Source: Rhodopseudomonas sp. BAL398 (GTDB lineage Bacteria > Pseudomonadota > Alphaproteobacteria > Rhizobiales > Xanthobacteraceae). Taken from it: DNA of 64,000 bases. Shown in pieces: positions 1 through 9,363 of the stretch; position 1 is the stretch's first letter, and the number at the start of each line of letters is the position of its first letter. Both the position numbers and the translations under genes were made by a program. Under the pieces are notes generated by a model. The model was given only the letters and a program-made list of their open reading frames with translations, was not told the origin of the DNA and did no database searches. The stretch is from contig NZ_CP133111.1 of NCBI RefSeq assembly GCF_033001325.1, positions 1,116,001 to 1,180,000 on the forward strand, given 5' to 3'.

Positions 1-1032
1 GCACGAGGCCGAACGGTTGCGCGCCGAATAGGCGAGCAGCACCGGCGCCTCATAGCCCGGGACCAGACGCTTGTAGGAATTGGTCGACGGGTTGGTGAAG
101 GCGTTGATGGACTTGGCGTGGGTGATGATGCCGCCGATGTAATGCAGGCAGGTCTCCGACAGGTCGGCATATTTGTTGCCGGCGAACACCGGCTTGCCGT
201 CCTTCCAGATCGACTGGTGCACATGCATGCCAGAGCCGTTGTCGCCATAGACCGGCTTCGGCATGAAGGTGGCGGTCTTGCCGTAGATATGCGCGACCTG
301 ATGGATGCAATATTTGTAGATCTGCAGCTGGTCGGCCATGTGGGTCAGGGTGTCGAACTTCATGCCGAGCTCGTGCTGGGCGGAAGCGACTTCGTGGTGA
401 TGCTTCTCGACCTTGACGCCCATCTTGGCCATCGCGCCGAGCATTTCTGAGCGCATGTCCTGCACCGAATCCTGCGGCGGGACCGGGAAATAGCCGGCCT
501 TGGTGCGAATCCGGTGGCCGAGATTGCCGCCCTCATATTCGGTGTCGGAATTGGTCGGCAGCTCGGAGGAGTCGAGCTTGAAACCGGTGTTGTAGGGCGT
601 GGTCTGGTAGCGCACGTCGTCGAACACGAAGAATTCGGCTTCCGGGCCGACCATCACGGTGTCGCCGATCCCCATCGACTTCACCATGGCCTCGGCCTTC
701 TTGGCGATGCCACGCGGGTCGCGGTTATAGGGCTCGCCGGTCGAGGGCTCGAGAATGTCGCAGGTGATGACCATGGTGGTCTCGGCGAAGAACGGGTCGA
801 TCGTCGCGGTCGACGGGTCGAGCATCAACATCATGTCGGACTCGTTGATCGCCTTCCAGCCGGCGATCGAGGAGCCGTCGAACATGGTGCCTTCGGCGAA
901 AATGTCCTCGTCGATCATCGAAACGTCGAAGGTGACATGCTGCCACTTGCCGCGCGGATCGGTGAAACGCAGATCGACGTATTTCACGTCGTTGTCCTTG
1001 ATTGATTTCAGGACTTCTTTTGCGGTCGTCAT
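1..1032 (-). CDS. glnA: glutamine synthetase type I, N-terminal 344 codons (cut by window edge)
   Basis: Makes glutamine from glutamate, ammonia and ATP in the cytoplasm; the central ammonium-assimilation enzyme. Translation of the minus strand from the ATG at 1032 runs open to base 1 and reads [15 protein letters not shown] at the N-terminus, with the GSI signatures [18 protein letters not shown] (about residues 50-67) and the glutamate/ATP-binding stretch around [12 protein letters not shown] further on. The family is about 469 residues, so roughly the last quarter, including the adenylylation tyrosine, lies outside. AAGGGG sits 7 bases before the start. It follows glnB in the same direction with a 99-base gap, the usual rhizobial glnBA arrangement. 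Confidence 0.97.
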   Translation of the reverse strand, partial: MTTAKEVLKSIKDNDVKYVDLRFTDPRGKWQHVTFDVSMIDEDIFAEGTMFDGSSIAGWKAINESDMMLMLDPSTATIDPFFAETTMVITCDILEPSTGEPYNRDPRGIAKKAEAMVKSMGIGDTVMVGPEAEFFVFDDVRYQTTPYNTGFKLDSSELPTNSDTEYEGGNLGHRIRTKAGYFPVPPQDSVQDMRSEMLGAMAKMGVKVEKHHHEVASAQHELGMKFDTLTHMADQLQIYKYCIHQVAHIYGKTATFMPKPVYGDNGSGMHVHQSIWKDGKPVFAGNKYADLSETCLHYIGGIITHAKSINAFTNPSTNSYKRLVPGYEAPVLLAYSARNRSASC

Positions 1033-1131
1033 GAATTACCCCTTGTGTCTACGGTCGGTGTCGGTAGTCGCGGTGAAACGGCAGCCGCGAGCGGCCGCCG
1101 TGTAAGGTCCGGATGGTGATAGGCTGTTGGG

Positions 1132-1497
<366 letters not shown>

Positions 1498-1681
1498 CTA
1501 GGTCACCATGCTTATTATTACAGATCGCGCGGCGTTGCGCGTTTGATCGATAACTCCGCTGGCCGGTTGGGTGAGCAGCGCCGCCCGCCTGTGGAAAAAT
1601 GCTTTCCGCAAACGAAGCCGGTCGCGCGCCGCCCCTGCAAAAGCAGGCGGACGCGAGGGATCGAAACATGACTTCCGTAAA

Positions 1682-1698
1682 AGCAGGGTCCATGCCAA
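1682..1698 (-). promoter_or_regulatory. sigma-54 (RpoN) -24/-12 promoter candidate for glnB-glnA
   Basis: On the minus strand the sequence is TTGGCATGGACCCTGCT. The GG and GC dinucleotides are separated by exactly 10 bases, and the match to TGGCACG-N4-TTGCW is good (TGGCATG, N4, CTGCT). It points to glnB and would start transcription near 1671, leaving a leader of about 200 bases. NtrC-dependent RpoN control of glnB is established in Bradyrhizobium; its use here is inference. The rest of the 421-base glnB-nnr interval is AT-richer (about 1730-1850) and shows no clear NtrC dyad. Confidence 0.6.
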
Positions 1699-1891
1699 GT
1701 TCGCGAGGCGGCTGATTTGGGAGCAATATCAGATTATTAAGGACCCTGCTGCGTAGACTTTCGTGACCATGGCGGATGGGTCTGATTAAAAAGAAGGCGA
1801 CACGACTAATTAATGTGCATGTAGCAAACTAATTTAGATTCAGCATGCTTATCTGTGCCTCACGATAAGGCGAGCGAACTGGGAATTGGGC

Positions 1892-3391
1892 ATGGAACTA
1901 CTTACCCCGACGGAAATGGACCGCGCCGACCTGCTCACGATCTCCGGTGGCTCATCCGGATTCGCCTTGATGCTGACGGCTGGGCGGCATGTGGCACGGG
2001 CCGCGGTCGATCTCGTCGAGGCCGGGCCGATCCTGGTGGTGGCCGGGCCCGGCAATAATGGTGGCGACGGTCTGATCGCCGCCACCGAATTGGTGGCGAT
2101 GGGCCGTAATGTGACGGTGATGCTGCTGGGCCAGCGCGAGGCGCTGAAGGGCGACGCGGCGCTGGCGGCGCGGGAATGGAAGGGCCCGCTATTGCCGTTC
2201 TTGCCGCAATCGATCGGGTCGCCGAGCCTGATCATCGACGCGCTGTTCGGCTCCGGCCTCAACCGTCCGGTCAAGGACGAGGCGCTGACGATGATCGAGG
2301 CGATCAATGCCAGCGGCATCGCGGTATTGAGCGTCGATCTGCCGAGCGGCATCAGCGGCGCCACTGGCGCGGTGCTGGGCGCGGCACTGCGCGCCCGCGA
2401 GACGGTAACGTTCTTCCGCCGCAAGCCGGGCCATATGCTGCTGCCCGGCCGGCTGCATTGCGGCCGGTTGCGCGTGGTCGATATCGGGATCGACCCCAGC
2501 GTGCTGGACGAGATCCGGCCGATGGCCTTCGTCAATGATCCCGATCTGTGGCGCGGATCGTTTTCGGTGCCGCGGATCGACGGCCATAAATACAGTCGGG
2601 GTCATGCGGTGGTGATCTCCGGCGGACCGGTGCAGACCGGCGCGGCGCGGCTGGCCGCGCGTGGCGCGCTGCGGGCAGGGGCCGGGCTGGTTACCGTGGC
2701 GTCGCCCGGCGACGCGATGACGGTGAATGCCGCCGCCCTGACGGCGATCATGCTGCGCCAGATCGATGCGCCGGAGCAGTTCGCCGAGCTTTTGACCGAT
2801 CGCCGCTTCAATGCCTGCGTGATCGGCCCGGGCGCCGGCGTCGGCGAGCGGACCCGCGCGCTGGTGCTGGCGGCGTTGGCGGCCAACACCGCAGCGGTGC
2901 TCGACGCCGATGCGTTGACCAGCTTCGCGGGCGCGCCGGAGGAATTGTTCGAAATCATCAAATCCGGTGCCAGCCCGCAGGTCGTCCTGACCCCGCACGA
3001 GGGCGAATTTCCACGCCTTTTCAGCGATATGAGCAACAAGAACCCACTTCGATCAAAACTTGAAAGAGTTCGATTAGCGGCGGAGCGCTCCGGGGCCGTG
3101 GTGCTGCTCAAGGGACCCGATACGGTGGTGGCGGCGCCGGACGGTCGCGCGGCGATCGCCGCCAATGCGCCGCCATGGCTGGCCACCGCGGGCGCCGGCG
3201 ACGTGCTGTCCGGCATCATCGCCGGACAGTTGGCGCAACGCGTGCCGGCCTTCGAGGCTGCCTGCATCGGCGTCTGGATGCATGGCGAGGCCGCGTGCGA
3301 GGCCGGGCCGGGCCTGATCGCCGAGGACCTGCCCGAGGTGCTGCCGGCGGTGTTCCGGCGGATCTATGATGATCTCGGCGTCGAATATTAG
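1892..3391 (+). CDS. nnr: bifunctional NAD(P)H-hydrate epimerase / ADP-dependent NAD(P)HX dehydratase
   Basis: Metabolite-repair enzyme of 499 residues. The N-terminal YjeF_N half epimerises R/S-NAD(P)HX and the C-terminal YjeF_C ribokinase-fold half dehydrates S-NAD(P)HX back to NAD(P)H. Visible: AGPGNNGGDG near residue 50 in the epimerase half; GHKYSRGH, the VIGPGAGVG loop and ATAGAGDVLSGIIAG near the end of the kinase-like half. The ATG at 1892 is preferred over a TTG two codons upstream because GGGAA lies 6 bases before it and the protein then starts MELLTPTEM as homologues do. Divergent from glnB; placement beside glnB is common in this group. Confidence 0.95.
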   Translation: MELLTPTEMDRADLLTISGGSSGFALMLTAGRHVARAAVDLVEAGPILVVAGPGNNGGDGLIAATELVAMGRNVTVMLLGQREALKGDAALAAREWKGPLLPFLPQSIGSPSLIIDALFGSGLNRPVKDEALTMIEAINASGIAVLSVDLPSGISGATGAVLGAALRARETVTFFRRKPGHMLLPGRLHCGRLRVVDIGIDPSVLDEIRPMAFVNDPDLWRGSFSVPRIDGHKYSRGHAVVISGGPVQTGAARLAARGALRAGAGLVTVASPGDAMTVNAAALTAIMLRQIDAPEQFAELLTDRRFNACVIGPGAGVGERTRALVLAALAANTAAVLDADALTSFAGAPEELFEIIKSGASPQVVLTPHEGEFPRLFSDMSNKNPLRSKLERVRLAAERSGAVVLLKGPDTVVAAPDGRAAIAANAPPWLATAGAGDVLSGIIAGQLAQRVPAFEAACIGVWMHGEAACEAGPGLIAEDLPEVLPAVFRRIYDDLGVEY

Positions 3392-3409
3392 CGCATCCGA
3401 GCGAAGGCG

Positions 3410-4717
3410 TCAGATGACAGCGTAGCTGCGCAGCAGCAGCGGCGCTGCCCAGTCGGCCGCCATCGTCTCCATCAGCCAGGAGCCGGCGAATTCGGCGACG
3501 AAGGCGACGCGCTGGGCCTGGCCCGCATCGATCGCCAGCGTATCCAGCCAGAACGGCTTCCAGCCATCGTCGAGCCGGTCGAGCAGGCGGAAATGGTGGC
3601 CATGCAGATGGAAGATCGCCGGGATCGCGCCGCGATTGCTCAGCGCCAGCACTACGGCACGGCCGCGCCGGGCCTCGAAGGCAGGCGTGGCGGTCCGGGC
3701 GAACTCCGCCGGCCGGGTCCAGCCCTGCACGGCGCCGAGAGTCATATCGACGCGCAAGGCGCTTTTGAGGTCGATCCGGGCCGGCAGGTCGTTGTCGGGC
3801 AGCGCCGTCGCCGCCGGAAGCGGGGCCGTGCGCAGCGCTGGTCCCTCGGCATGAATCAAGCGGGCGATCGGACGAGCGCGCTGGCCGTCATGCAGGATGA
3901 TCTGACTGGTGCCAGCGACCTTGGGCGTGTCGACAAAGGCGTCGATCCTGGTCCCCGGCGCCAGCACCAGCGTGCCATTGCGGGCCAGAAACGGTTCCGA
4001 GGGCTGGCCGTCAATGGCCATGACCCAGACCGCGTGATCCGCGAGTTTGATTGCAATCACATTGCGTTGGCAGCCATTGATCCAGCGGAGTCTGATCCTC
4101 TGATGCGGCCGCGTGGCAAGGTCGAGTCTGGGCTCGCCGTTAATGGTGTAGACCGGCTCGGCGTCGCCGGGCGCGGTTCCGGGCACAAGGGCTGCGCCAT
4201 CGGCCCGCACCCGCCAGTCCTCGATCACCATCACCTCGTCGCGGTCGACCGCGACTGCTTCGCTCTCCTCAACGATCAGCGCCTGCGCCGGTAGCGGCGT
4301 CCTGTCCGTCAAAAGCCGGATATCGAACATCACTGTCCCGGCATGACGCAGCGGCATCGTGAACTCGTCCCGGCCGCCGGGCGGCACCGCGGGCCGTGCG
4401 GTCAACGGTTCGGCTGATGCGACACCATCGACGCCGTGCCAGTTCAGCAGCACCGGCTGGGCCAGATGGTTTTCGAATCGCACGGCGATCTCGTCACCAC
4501 GCCGGAACCGCAGCTTGAGCGGTTCGCTGCGCTGCAACGACGCGATTCGCGACTCCGGTGCGCCGGCGCGCAACGCGGCGCTGCCCGGCCTGGCCTGCAG
4601 GATGAGGGGTTGCGGTCCGGGCGCGGTGGCGCCGGCCGGTAGCGCGCCGGCAATGCCGAGGCCTCCAAGTCCCGCCAGCAGGCCACGCCGGGTGATCGTT
4701 GCGCCGAATTCTGTCAT
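3410..4717 (-). CDS. Tat-exported multicopper-oxidase-fold protein with degenerate copper sites
   Basis: 435 residues with an N-terminal twin-arginine signal (TITRRGLLAGLGGLG), so exported folded to the periplasm. The cupredoxin architecture is recognisable: VLLNWHGVDG, PLRHAGTVMFDI, IFHLHGHHFRLLD near residue 370 and a C-terminal domain. The copper ligands mostly are not: the first HxH is reduced to one His (NWHG), the second HxH is absent (AGTVMFDIRL), and the C-terminal HCHxxxH block reads WLMETMAADWAAPLLL. Only the third HxH-type motif survives. This resembles copper-free SufI/FtsP-type proteins more than laccases. Function unknown; oxidase activity is doubtful. Convergent with nnr. Confidence 0.85.
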   Translation of the reverse strand: MTEFGATITRRGLLAGLGGLGIAGALPAGATAPGPQPLILQARPGSAALRAGAPESRIASLQRSEPLKLRFRRGDEIAVRFENHLAQPVLLNWHGVDGVASAEPLTARPAVPPGGRDEFTMPLRHAGTVMFDIRLLTDRTPLPAQALIVEESEAVAVDRDEVMVIEDWRVRADGAALVPGTAPGDAEPVYTINGEPRLDLATRPHQRIRLRWINGCQRNVIAIKLADHAVWVMAIDGQPSEPFLARNGTLVLAPGTRIDAFVDTPKVAGTSQIILHDGQRARPIARLIHAEGPALRTAPLPAATALPDNDLPARIDLKSALRVDMTLGAVQGWTRPAEFARTATPAFEARRGRAVVLALSNRGAIPAIFHLHGHHFRLLDRLDDGWKPFWLDTLAIDAGQAQRVAFVAEFAGSWLMETMAADWAAPLLLRSYAVI

Positions 4718-4795
4718 ACTGGATGCGGATCATTTTCGCGCCGCGCTGTCCAGTATCTGGCGGATCGGCGGGCAGGGGCTTGTGCGGGGATTTTT

Positions 4796-4826
4796 TTGAT
4801 GCGAAGCGTCGCACGCATGTTATAAG
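4796..4826 (+). promoter_or_regulatory. possible sigma-70 promoter for tRNA-Leu
   Basis: TTGATG (4796-4801) and TATAAG (4821-4826) with a 19-base spacer, about 40 bases upstream of the tRNA. The spacer is longer than the usual 17, so this is tentative. Confidence 0.3.
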
Positions 4827-4866
4827 CCCGCCGCCCGCGACATCGCGGTCGGACATGATGCTCCTC

Positions 4867-4951
4867 GCGGGCGTGGCGGAATTGGTAGACGCAGCGGCTT
4901 TAGGTGCCGCCGACGAAAGTTGTGGGGGTTCGAGTCCCTCCGCCCGCACCA
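4867..4951 (+). tRNA. tRNA-Leu (anticodon UAG)
   Basis: An 85-base cloverleaf with an acceptor stem GCGGGCG/CGCCCGC, discriminator A and encoded CCA. The anticodon stem GCGGC/GCCGC encloses loop TTTAGGT (anticodon TAG). A long variable arm and the T-loop GTTCGAGTC mark a class II leucine tRNA. Confidence 0.97.
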
Positions 4952-5096
4952 AACGCCGATCGCGTTTGCGCATGACGAATTTCCGGAGGACATATTCCGC
5001 AAGGGTATCGGTCCGCCGAGCCACAGGTGCAGGCGCAAGCCGCGCATCGATTAGATTTACAAAGCCGGTCACCGAACCGGACCAAGCGGGAAGAAG

Positions 5097-6467
5097 ATGG
5101 ACACCATGCAGGTCAAGGAAACCGTCGCGGACGGATTGAAGCGCGAATTCCAGATCAGTGTCCCGGCTGCGGACATCGAGGCCAAGGTCGATGCGCAGCT
5201 GGTCGACATGAAGGACAAGGTGAAGCTGAACGGCTTTCGCCCGGGCAAGGTGCCGGTCGGCCATCTGAAGCGGCTCTACGGCCGTTCGGTCGCGGCCGAG
5301 ACCATCGACAAGCTGATCCGCGAGACCAATGATTCGATCTTCACCGAGCGCGGCTTCCGTCTGGCGACCGAGCCGAAGATCACCATGCCGACCGAGCAAA
5401 AAGAGGTCGAGGATCTGTTGGCCGGCAAGTCCGACCTCAATTACACCGTCGCCATCGAAGTGGTGCCGGCGATCGAACTGGCCGATTTCAAGAGTTTCTC
5501 GGTCGAAAAGCCGATCGTCGAAGTGAGCGACGCCGACGTCGACGAGGCGATCAAGCGCATTGCCGAGCAGAATCGCGCGTTCGCCGCCAAGGGCGAGGGC
5601 GCCAAGGCCGAAACCGGCGATCGCGTCACGGTGTCGTTCACCGGCACCATCGACGGCACGCCATTTGACGGCGGCACCGGCGAGGGCATCCAGGTTCTGA
5701 TCGGTTCCGGAACCTTCATCCCGGGCTTCGAAGAGCAGCTGATCGGCATGGCCGAGGGCGAGACCCGCACCCTCAAAGTGTCGTTCCCGAAGAATTACGC
5801 CAGCGAGAAGCTGGCCGGCCAGCCGGCCGAGTTCGCCACCACCGCGACCCTGGTCGAAGCGCCGCAGCCGGTCACGATCGACGACGAATTCGCCAAGACG
5901 CTCGGGCTGGAATCGCTCGACAAGCTCAAGGAAGCCGCGCGCGAGCGCCTGACCGCCGAATTCGCCGGCGCCACCCGCCAGCGCGTCAAGCGGCTGCTGC
6001 TGGACCGGCTCGATGAGGCGCACAAATTCGAAGCCCCGCCGTCGCTGGTGGCGCAGGAATTCGAATTGATGTGGAATTCGGTCAAGGCCGAGATGGAATC
6101 CAACGGCAAGAGCTTCGCCGATGAGGACACCACCGAGGACGCCGCCAAGGAGGAATATCGCTCGATCGCCGATCGCCGGGTCCGGCTCGGCCTGGTGCTG
6201 TCCGAGATCGGCGAGAAGAACAAGATCACCGTGACCGACGACGAAGTCAGCCGCGCGGTGATCGAGCGGGCGCGCCAGATGCCCGGTCGCGAAAAAGAGG
6301 TCTGGGACTATTATCGCAGCAATAACGAGGCCTTGGCCCAGCTTCGTGCGCCAATCTATGAAGACAAGGTGGTCGATTTCATCCTCGAACTCGCCAATGT
6401 GACCGAGAAGAAGGTCACCCGCGACGAGCTCTACAAGGACGACGACGCCGACAAGACCGCGGCCTGA
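5097..6467 (+). CDS. tig: trigger factor, ribosome-bound chaperone and prolyl isomerase
   Basis: Binds ribosomal protein L23 at the exit tunnel and helps nascent chains fold. The 456-residue product has the ribosome-binding N-domain with the GFRPGKVP signature (around residue 45), a central FKBP-type PPIase domain ([14 protein letters not shown], then [12 protein letters not shown]), and a helical C-terminal chaperone domain ending in a charged tail. GGGAAGAAG precedes the ATG at 5097; an internal ATG at 5106 (MQVKET) matches the usual family N-terminus and cannot be ruled out. First gene of the tig-clpP-clpX-lon block conserved in bacteria. Confidence 0.97.
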   Translation: MDTMQVKETVADGLKREFQISVPAADIEAKVDAQLVDMKDKVKLNGFRPGKVPVGHLKRLYGRSVAAETIDKLIRETNDSIFTERGFRLATEPKITMPTEQKEVEDLLAGKSDLNYTVAIEVVPAIELADFKSFSVEKPIVEVSDADVDEAIKRIAEQNRAFAAKGEGAKAETGDRVTVSFTGTIDGTPFDGGTGEGIQVLIGSGTFIPGFEEQLIGMAEGETRTLKVSFPKNYASEKLAGQPAEFATTATLVEAPQPVTIDDEFAKTLGLESLDKLKEAARERLTAEFAGATRQRVKRLLLDRLDEAHKFEAPPSLVAQEFELMWNSVKAEMESNGKSFADEDTTEDAAKEEYRSIADRRVRLGLVLSEIGEKNKITVTDDEVSRAVIERARQMPGREKEVWDYYRSNNEALAQLRAPIYEDKVVDFILELANVTEKKVTRDELYKDDDADKTAA

Positions 6468-6481
6468 TTCCAATCCACGGG

Positions 6482-6518
6482 TACGGCCGGGCGCTGCGAA
6501 GGCAACTGCCCGGCCGTA
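6482..6518 (+). terminator. hairpin after tig
   Basis: TACGGCCGGGC and GCCCGGCCGTA form a perfect 11-bp stem with a 15-base loop 14 bases after the tig stop. No real U-tract follows, so it may terminate weakly or stabilise the 3' end. The rest of the 311-base tig-clpP interval shows no other gene. Confidence 0.55.
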
Positions 6519-6778
6519 TTGCGTTTGGCCGGCGTCAACAGGCCGGCATTAACGATGCGTCGTGAAAGCCGCGCCCGATCGGACCGGCGGCTTTGCCGTG
6601 GCCGACCGAATCAGCTTGAACTTGAATTCCATTGAGCATCGATGGAGCCTCGCCCTTGTCGGCGGGCTTTCGGCTCATATCTGTGAACTCGCTTCAAGTC
6701 CTGCATCACGGGACGTTCGACCGCCACGGCCCAGATCCTGGCGGTCGGCTTTCGTCTCCGCCAACCCTCAGGTGAATT

Positions 6779-7411
6779 ATGCGCGATCCGGTTGAAACCT
6801 ACATGAACCTGGTCCCGATGGTGGTCGAACAGACCAACCGCGGCGAACGGGCCTACGATATTTTCTCGCGTCTCCTGAAAGAGCGGATCATCTTTCTGAC
6901 CGGACCGATCGAGGACGGCATGTCGACGCTGACCGTCGCGCAGCTGCTGTTCCTGGAAGCCGAGAATCCGAAGAAGGAAATCTCGATGTACATCAACTCG
7001 CCTGGCGGCGTGGTGACGTCGGGTCTGGCGATCTACGACACCATGCAGTTCATCCGCCCGCCGGTGTCGACGCTGTGCACCGGGCAGGCCGCCTCGATGG
7101 GATCGCTGCTGCTCGCCGCCGGCCATGCGGACATGCGGTTCTCGCTGCCGAACTCCCGCATCATGGTGCACCAGCCCTCGGGCGGGTTCCAGGGCCAGGC
7201 CACCGACATCATGCTGCACGCCCAGGAGATCCTGAACCTGAAGAAACGGCTGAACGAGATCTACGTCAAACACACAGGTCAGAACTACAAGGCGATCGAG
7301 GACGCGCTGGAGCGCGACCGGTTCCTCACCGCCGACATGGCCCGTGAATTCGGCATCGTCGACAAAGTGATCGACAAGCGCTCCGAGGAAGTGACGCCGA
7401 AACTGCCTTGA
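6779..7411 (+). CDS. clpP: ATP-dependent Clp protease proteolytic subunit
   Basis: Serine peptidase that forms the 14-mer barrel degrading proteins fed by ClpX or ClpA. 210 residues, normal length. The nucleophile Ser lies in [14 protein letters not shown] (about residue 107), the catalytic His in MVHQPSGG (about 132) and the Asp later in the DRFLTADMA region. AGGTG lies 5 bases before the ATG. Followed 381 bases later by clpX, its partner ATPase. Confidence 0.98.
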   Translation: MRDPVETYMNLVPMVVEQTNRGERAYDIFSRLLKERIIFLTGPIEDGMSTLTVAQLLFLEAENPKKEISMYINSPGGVVTSGLAIYDTMQFIRPPVSTLCTGQAASMGSLLLAAGHADMRFSLPNSRIMVHQPSGGFQGQATDIMLHAQEILNLKKRLNEIYVKHTGQNYKAIEDALERDRFLTADMAREFGIVDKVIDKRSEEVTPKLP

Positions 7412-7430
7412 TTTGGCGGGATCGGCGCGG

Positions 7431-7452
7431 ATTCGGCCGGAAACGGCCGAAT
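7431..7452 (+). terminator. hairpin after clpP
   Basis: ATTCGGCCG and CGGCCGAAT form a perfect 9-bp stem closed by a GAAA tetraloop, 19 bases after the clpP stop, without a strong U-run. The remaining 7453-7792 stretch upstream of clpX holds no convincing gene; an open frame in phase with clpX extends upstream to about 7631 but lacks a start with a ribosome site. Confidence 0.5.
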
Positions 7453-7792
7453 GTTCCGCTTTCGTGCTGATCCGGCGCGTGGCAATCGCGCAACCCTGGC
7501 CTGTTTTCCCAGATCCGGGCTCGCGCAATCGCGGCAAATCACGCTATTGTCACGCGTTGGGGCCTTTGGTCGATTAGCGAAATCTTGATAGTCGGCTGCC
7601 ACCATGGTTGGCTGAACCTGATCGACGAAAGTGTTTGGGGGATTCGAATGGCCGCGATTCGCGCGGTCACTGAGCGCGGGGGTCTTTTCTGGTACAGATT
7701 TTGCTCCATTTATCACATTAGACTTCCCTTTCCGGCAGTCGCCGGAATGGAGCGATCGAGCAGACAAGACAAAACGGCGGACGGAGACTGAA

Positions 7793-9067
7793 ATGAGTAA
7801 GGTCGGTACGAGCGACTCCAAGAACACCCTCTACTGCTCGTTTTGTGGAAAGAGCCAGCACGAGGTCCGCAAACTGATTGCCGGACCCACGGTATTCATC
7901 TGCGATGAATGCGTGGAACTGTGCATGGACATCATTCGCGAGGAGAACAAATCCTCGCTGGTGAAGTCGCGCGACGGCATTCCGACCCCGAAGGAAATCT
8001 GCAAGGTTCTCGATGATTATGTCATCGGCCAGAACCACGCCAAGAAGGTTCTCTCGGTCGCGGTGCACAACCACTACAAGCGGCTCAATCACCAGACCAA
8101 GCACAACGACGTCGAATTGGCGAAGTCCAACATCCTGCTGATCGGGCCGACCGGCTCGGGCAAGACGCTGCTGGCGCAGACGCTGGCGCGGATCCTCGAC
8201 GTGCCGTTCACGATGGCGGATGCCACCACGCTGACCGAAGCCGGCTATGTCGGCGAGGACGTCGAAAACATCATCCTGAAGCTGCTGCAGTCGGCCGACT
8301 ACAATGTCGAGCGGGCGCAGCGCGGCATCGTCTATATCGACGAAATCGACAAGATCTCGCGCAAGTCGGACAATCCCTCGATCACCCGCGACGTGTCGGG
8401 CGAGGGTGTGCAGCAGGCGCTGTTGAAGATCATGGAAGGCACCGTGGCGTCGGTCCCGCCGCAGGGCGGCCGCAAGCATCCGCAGCAGGAATTCCTGCAG
8501 GTCGACACCACCAACATCCTGTTCATCTGCGGTGGCGCGTTCTCCGGCCTCGAGAAGATCATCTCCGCACGCGGTCGCTCGACCTCGATCGGCTTTGCGG
8601 CGCAGGTTCTGGCGCCGGAAGATCGCCGCACCGGCGAAATCTTCCGCCACGTCGAACCTGAAGATCTCTTGAAGTATGGGCTGATCCCGGAATTCGTCGG
8701 TCGTCTGCCGGTGGTGGCGACGCTCGAGGATCTGGACGAAGCCTCGCTGAAGAAGATCCTGACCGACCCGAAGAACGCGCTGGTCAAGCAGTATCAGCGG
8801 CTGTTCGAGATGGAAAACATCGAGCTGACCTTCGCCGACGAAGCGCTCGGCGCGGTGGCCCGCAAGGCGATCGAGCGCAAGACCGGCGCCCGCGGGTTGC
8901 GGTCGATCCTGGAGAGCATTCTGCTTGAGACCATGTTTGACCTTCCGGGCCTCGAAGGGGTCGAAGAAGTCGTGATCTCGCGCGAAGTGGTCGAGGGCAC
9001 CGCCCGGCCGCTCTACATCTACGCCGACCGTACCGATCGCGCCGCGGAGAGCAGCGCCAGCGCCTGA
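7793..9067 (+). CDS. clpX: ATP-dependent Clp protease ATP-binding subunit ClpX
   Basis: AAA+ unfoldase that recognises degron-bearing substrates and threads them into ClpP. 424 residues, equal to E. coli. The N-terminal zinc-binding domain shows CSFCGKSQ and [10 protein letters not shown] (four Cys), Walker [13 protein letters not shown] (about residue 120), Walker B IVYIDEID, the RKSDN sensor region and a C-terminal small domain. The ATG at 7793 is set by GGAG 6 bases upstream and by the MSKVG family N-terminus. In alphaproteobacteria ClpXP degrades CtrA, relevant to the CtrA-like sites at 50.1 kb. Confidence 0.98.
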   Translation: MSKVGTSDSKNTLYCSFCGKSQHEVRKLIAGPTVFICDECVELCMDIIREENKSSLVKSRDGIPTPKEICKVLDDYVIGQNHAKKVLSVAVHNHYKRLNHQTKHNDVELAKSNILLIGPTGSGKTLLAQTLARILDVPFTMADATTLTEAGYVGEDVENIILKLLQSADYNVERAQRGIVYIDEIDKISRKSDNPSITRDVSGEGVQQALLKIMEGTVASVPPQGGRKHPQQEFLQVDTTNILFICGGAFSGLEKIISARGRSTSIGFAAQVLAPEDRRTGEIFRHVEPEDLLKYGLIPEFVGRLPVVATLEDLDEASLKKILTDPKNALVKQYQRLFEMENIELTFADEALGAVARKAIERKTGARGLRSILESILLETMFDLPGLEGVEEVVISREVVEGTARPLYIYADRTDRAAESSASA

Positions 9068-9092
9068 TCCGGCGCGTGACGGCGGTTCAAAA

Positions 9093-9125
9093 CAGACTGT
9101 TGCCGACCGGTTCGGCAGCAGTCTG
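9093..9125 (+). terminator. hairpin after clpX
   Basis: CAGACTGTTGCCGA and TCGGCAGCAGTCTG pair with one mismatch in 14 around a 5-base loop, 26 bases after the clpX stop. It has no U-tract. It probably separates clpX from lon. Confidence 0.55.
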
Positions 9126-9363
9126 AACCTCGGTATCTCCCTAATCGACCATGCAGAACCGCGCGCTTCACCTGACTTGACACCCCCATGGTCGATAGCC
9201 ACCTTATGCTTCGGCGATGACAATCGTTACCAGGATTCGCCGTCATCAATTCCGGACGAGTGGAGCCTGAGTCGGCCGAACGCGCCGGTAAACTTGGCAC
9301 CTTGTGGCGGCGGCGCAAACGGGCGAGCCGCGTGCAAGGGGGCGCAACAATAAGGAATCGGCC

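Noticed and set aside
7631-7792. Upstream in-frame extension of clpX
   Set aside because: No ribosome site and no family match; the ATG at 7793 with GGAG gives the standard 424 residues.
9177-9210. TTGACA followed by TATGCT as a lon promoter
   Set aside because: The spacer is 22 bases, too long for sigma-70 or the heat-shock sigma, so not called.
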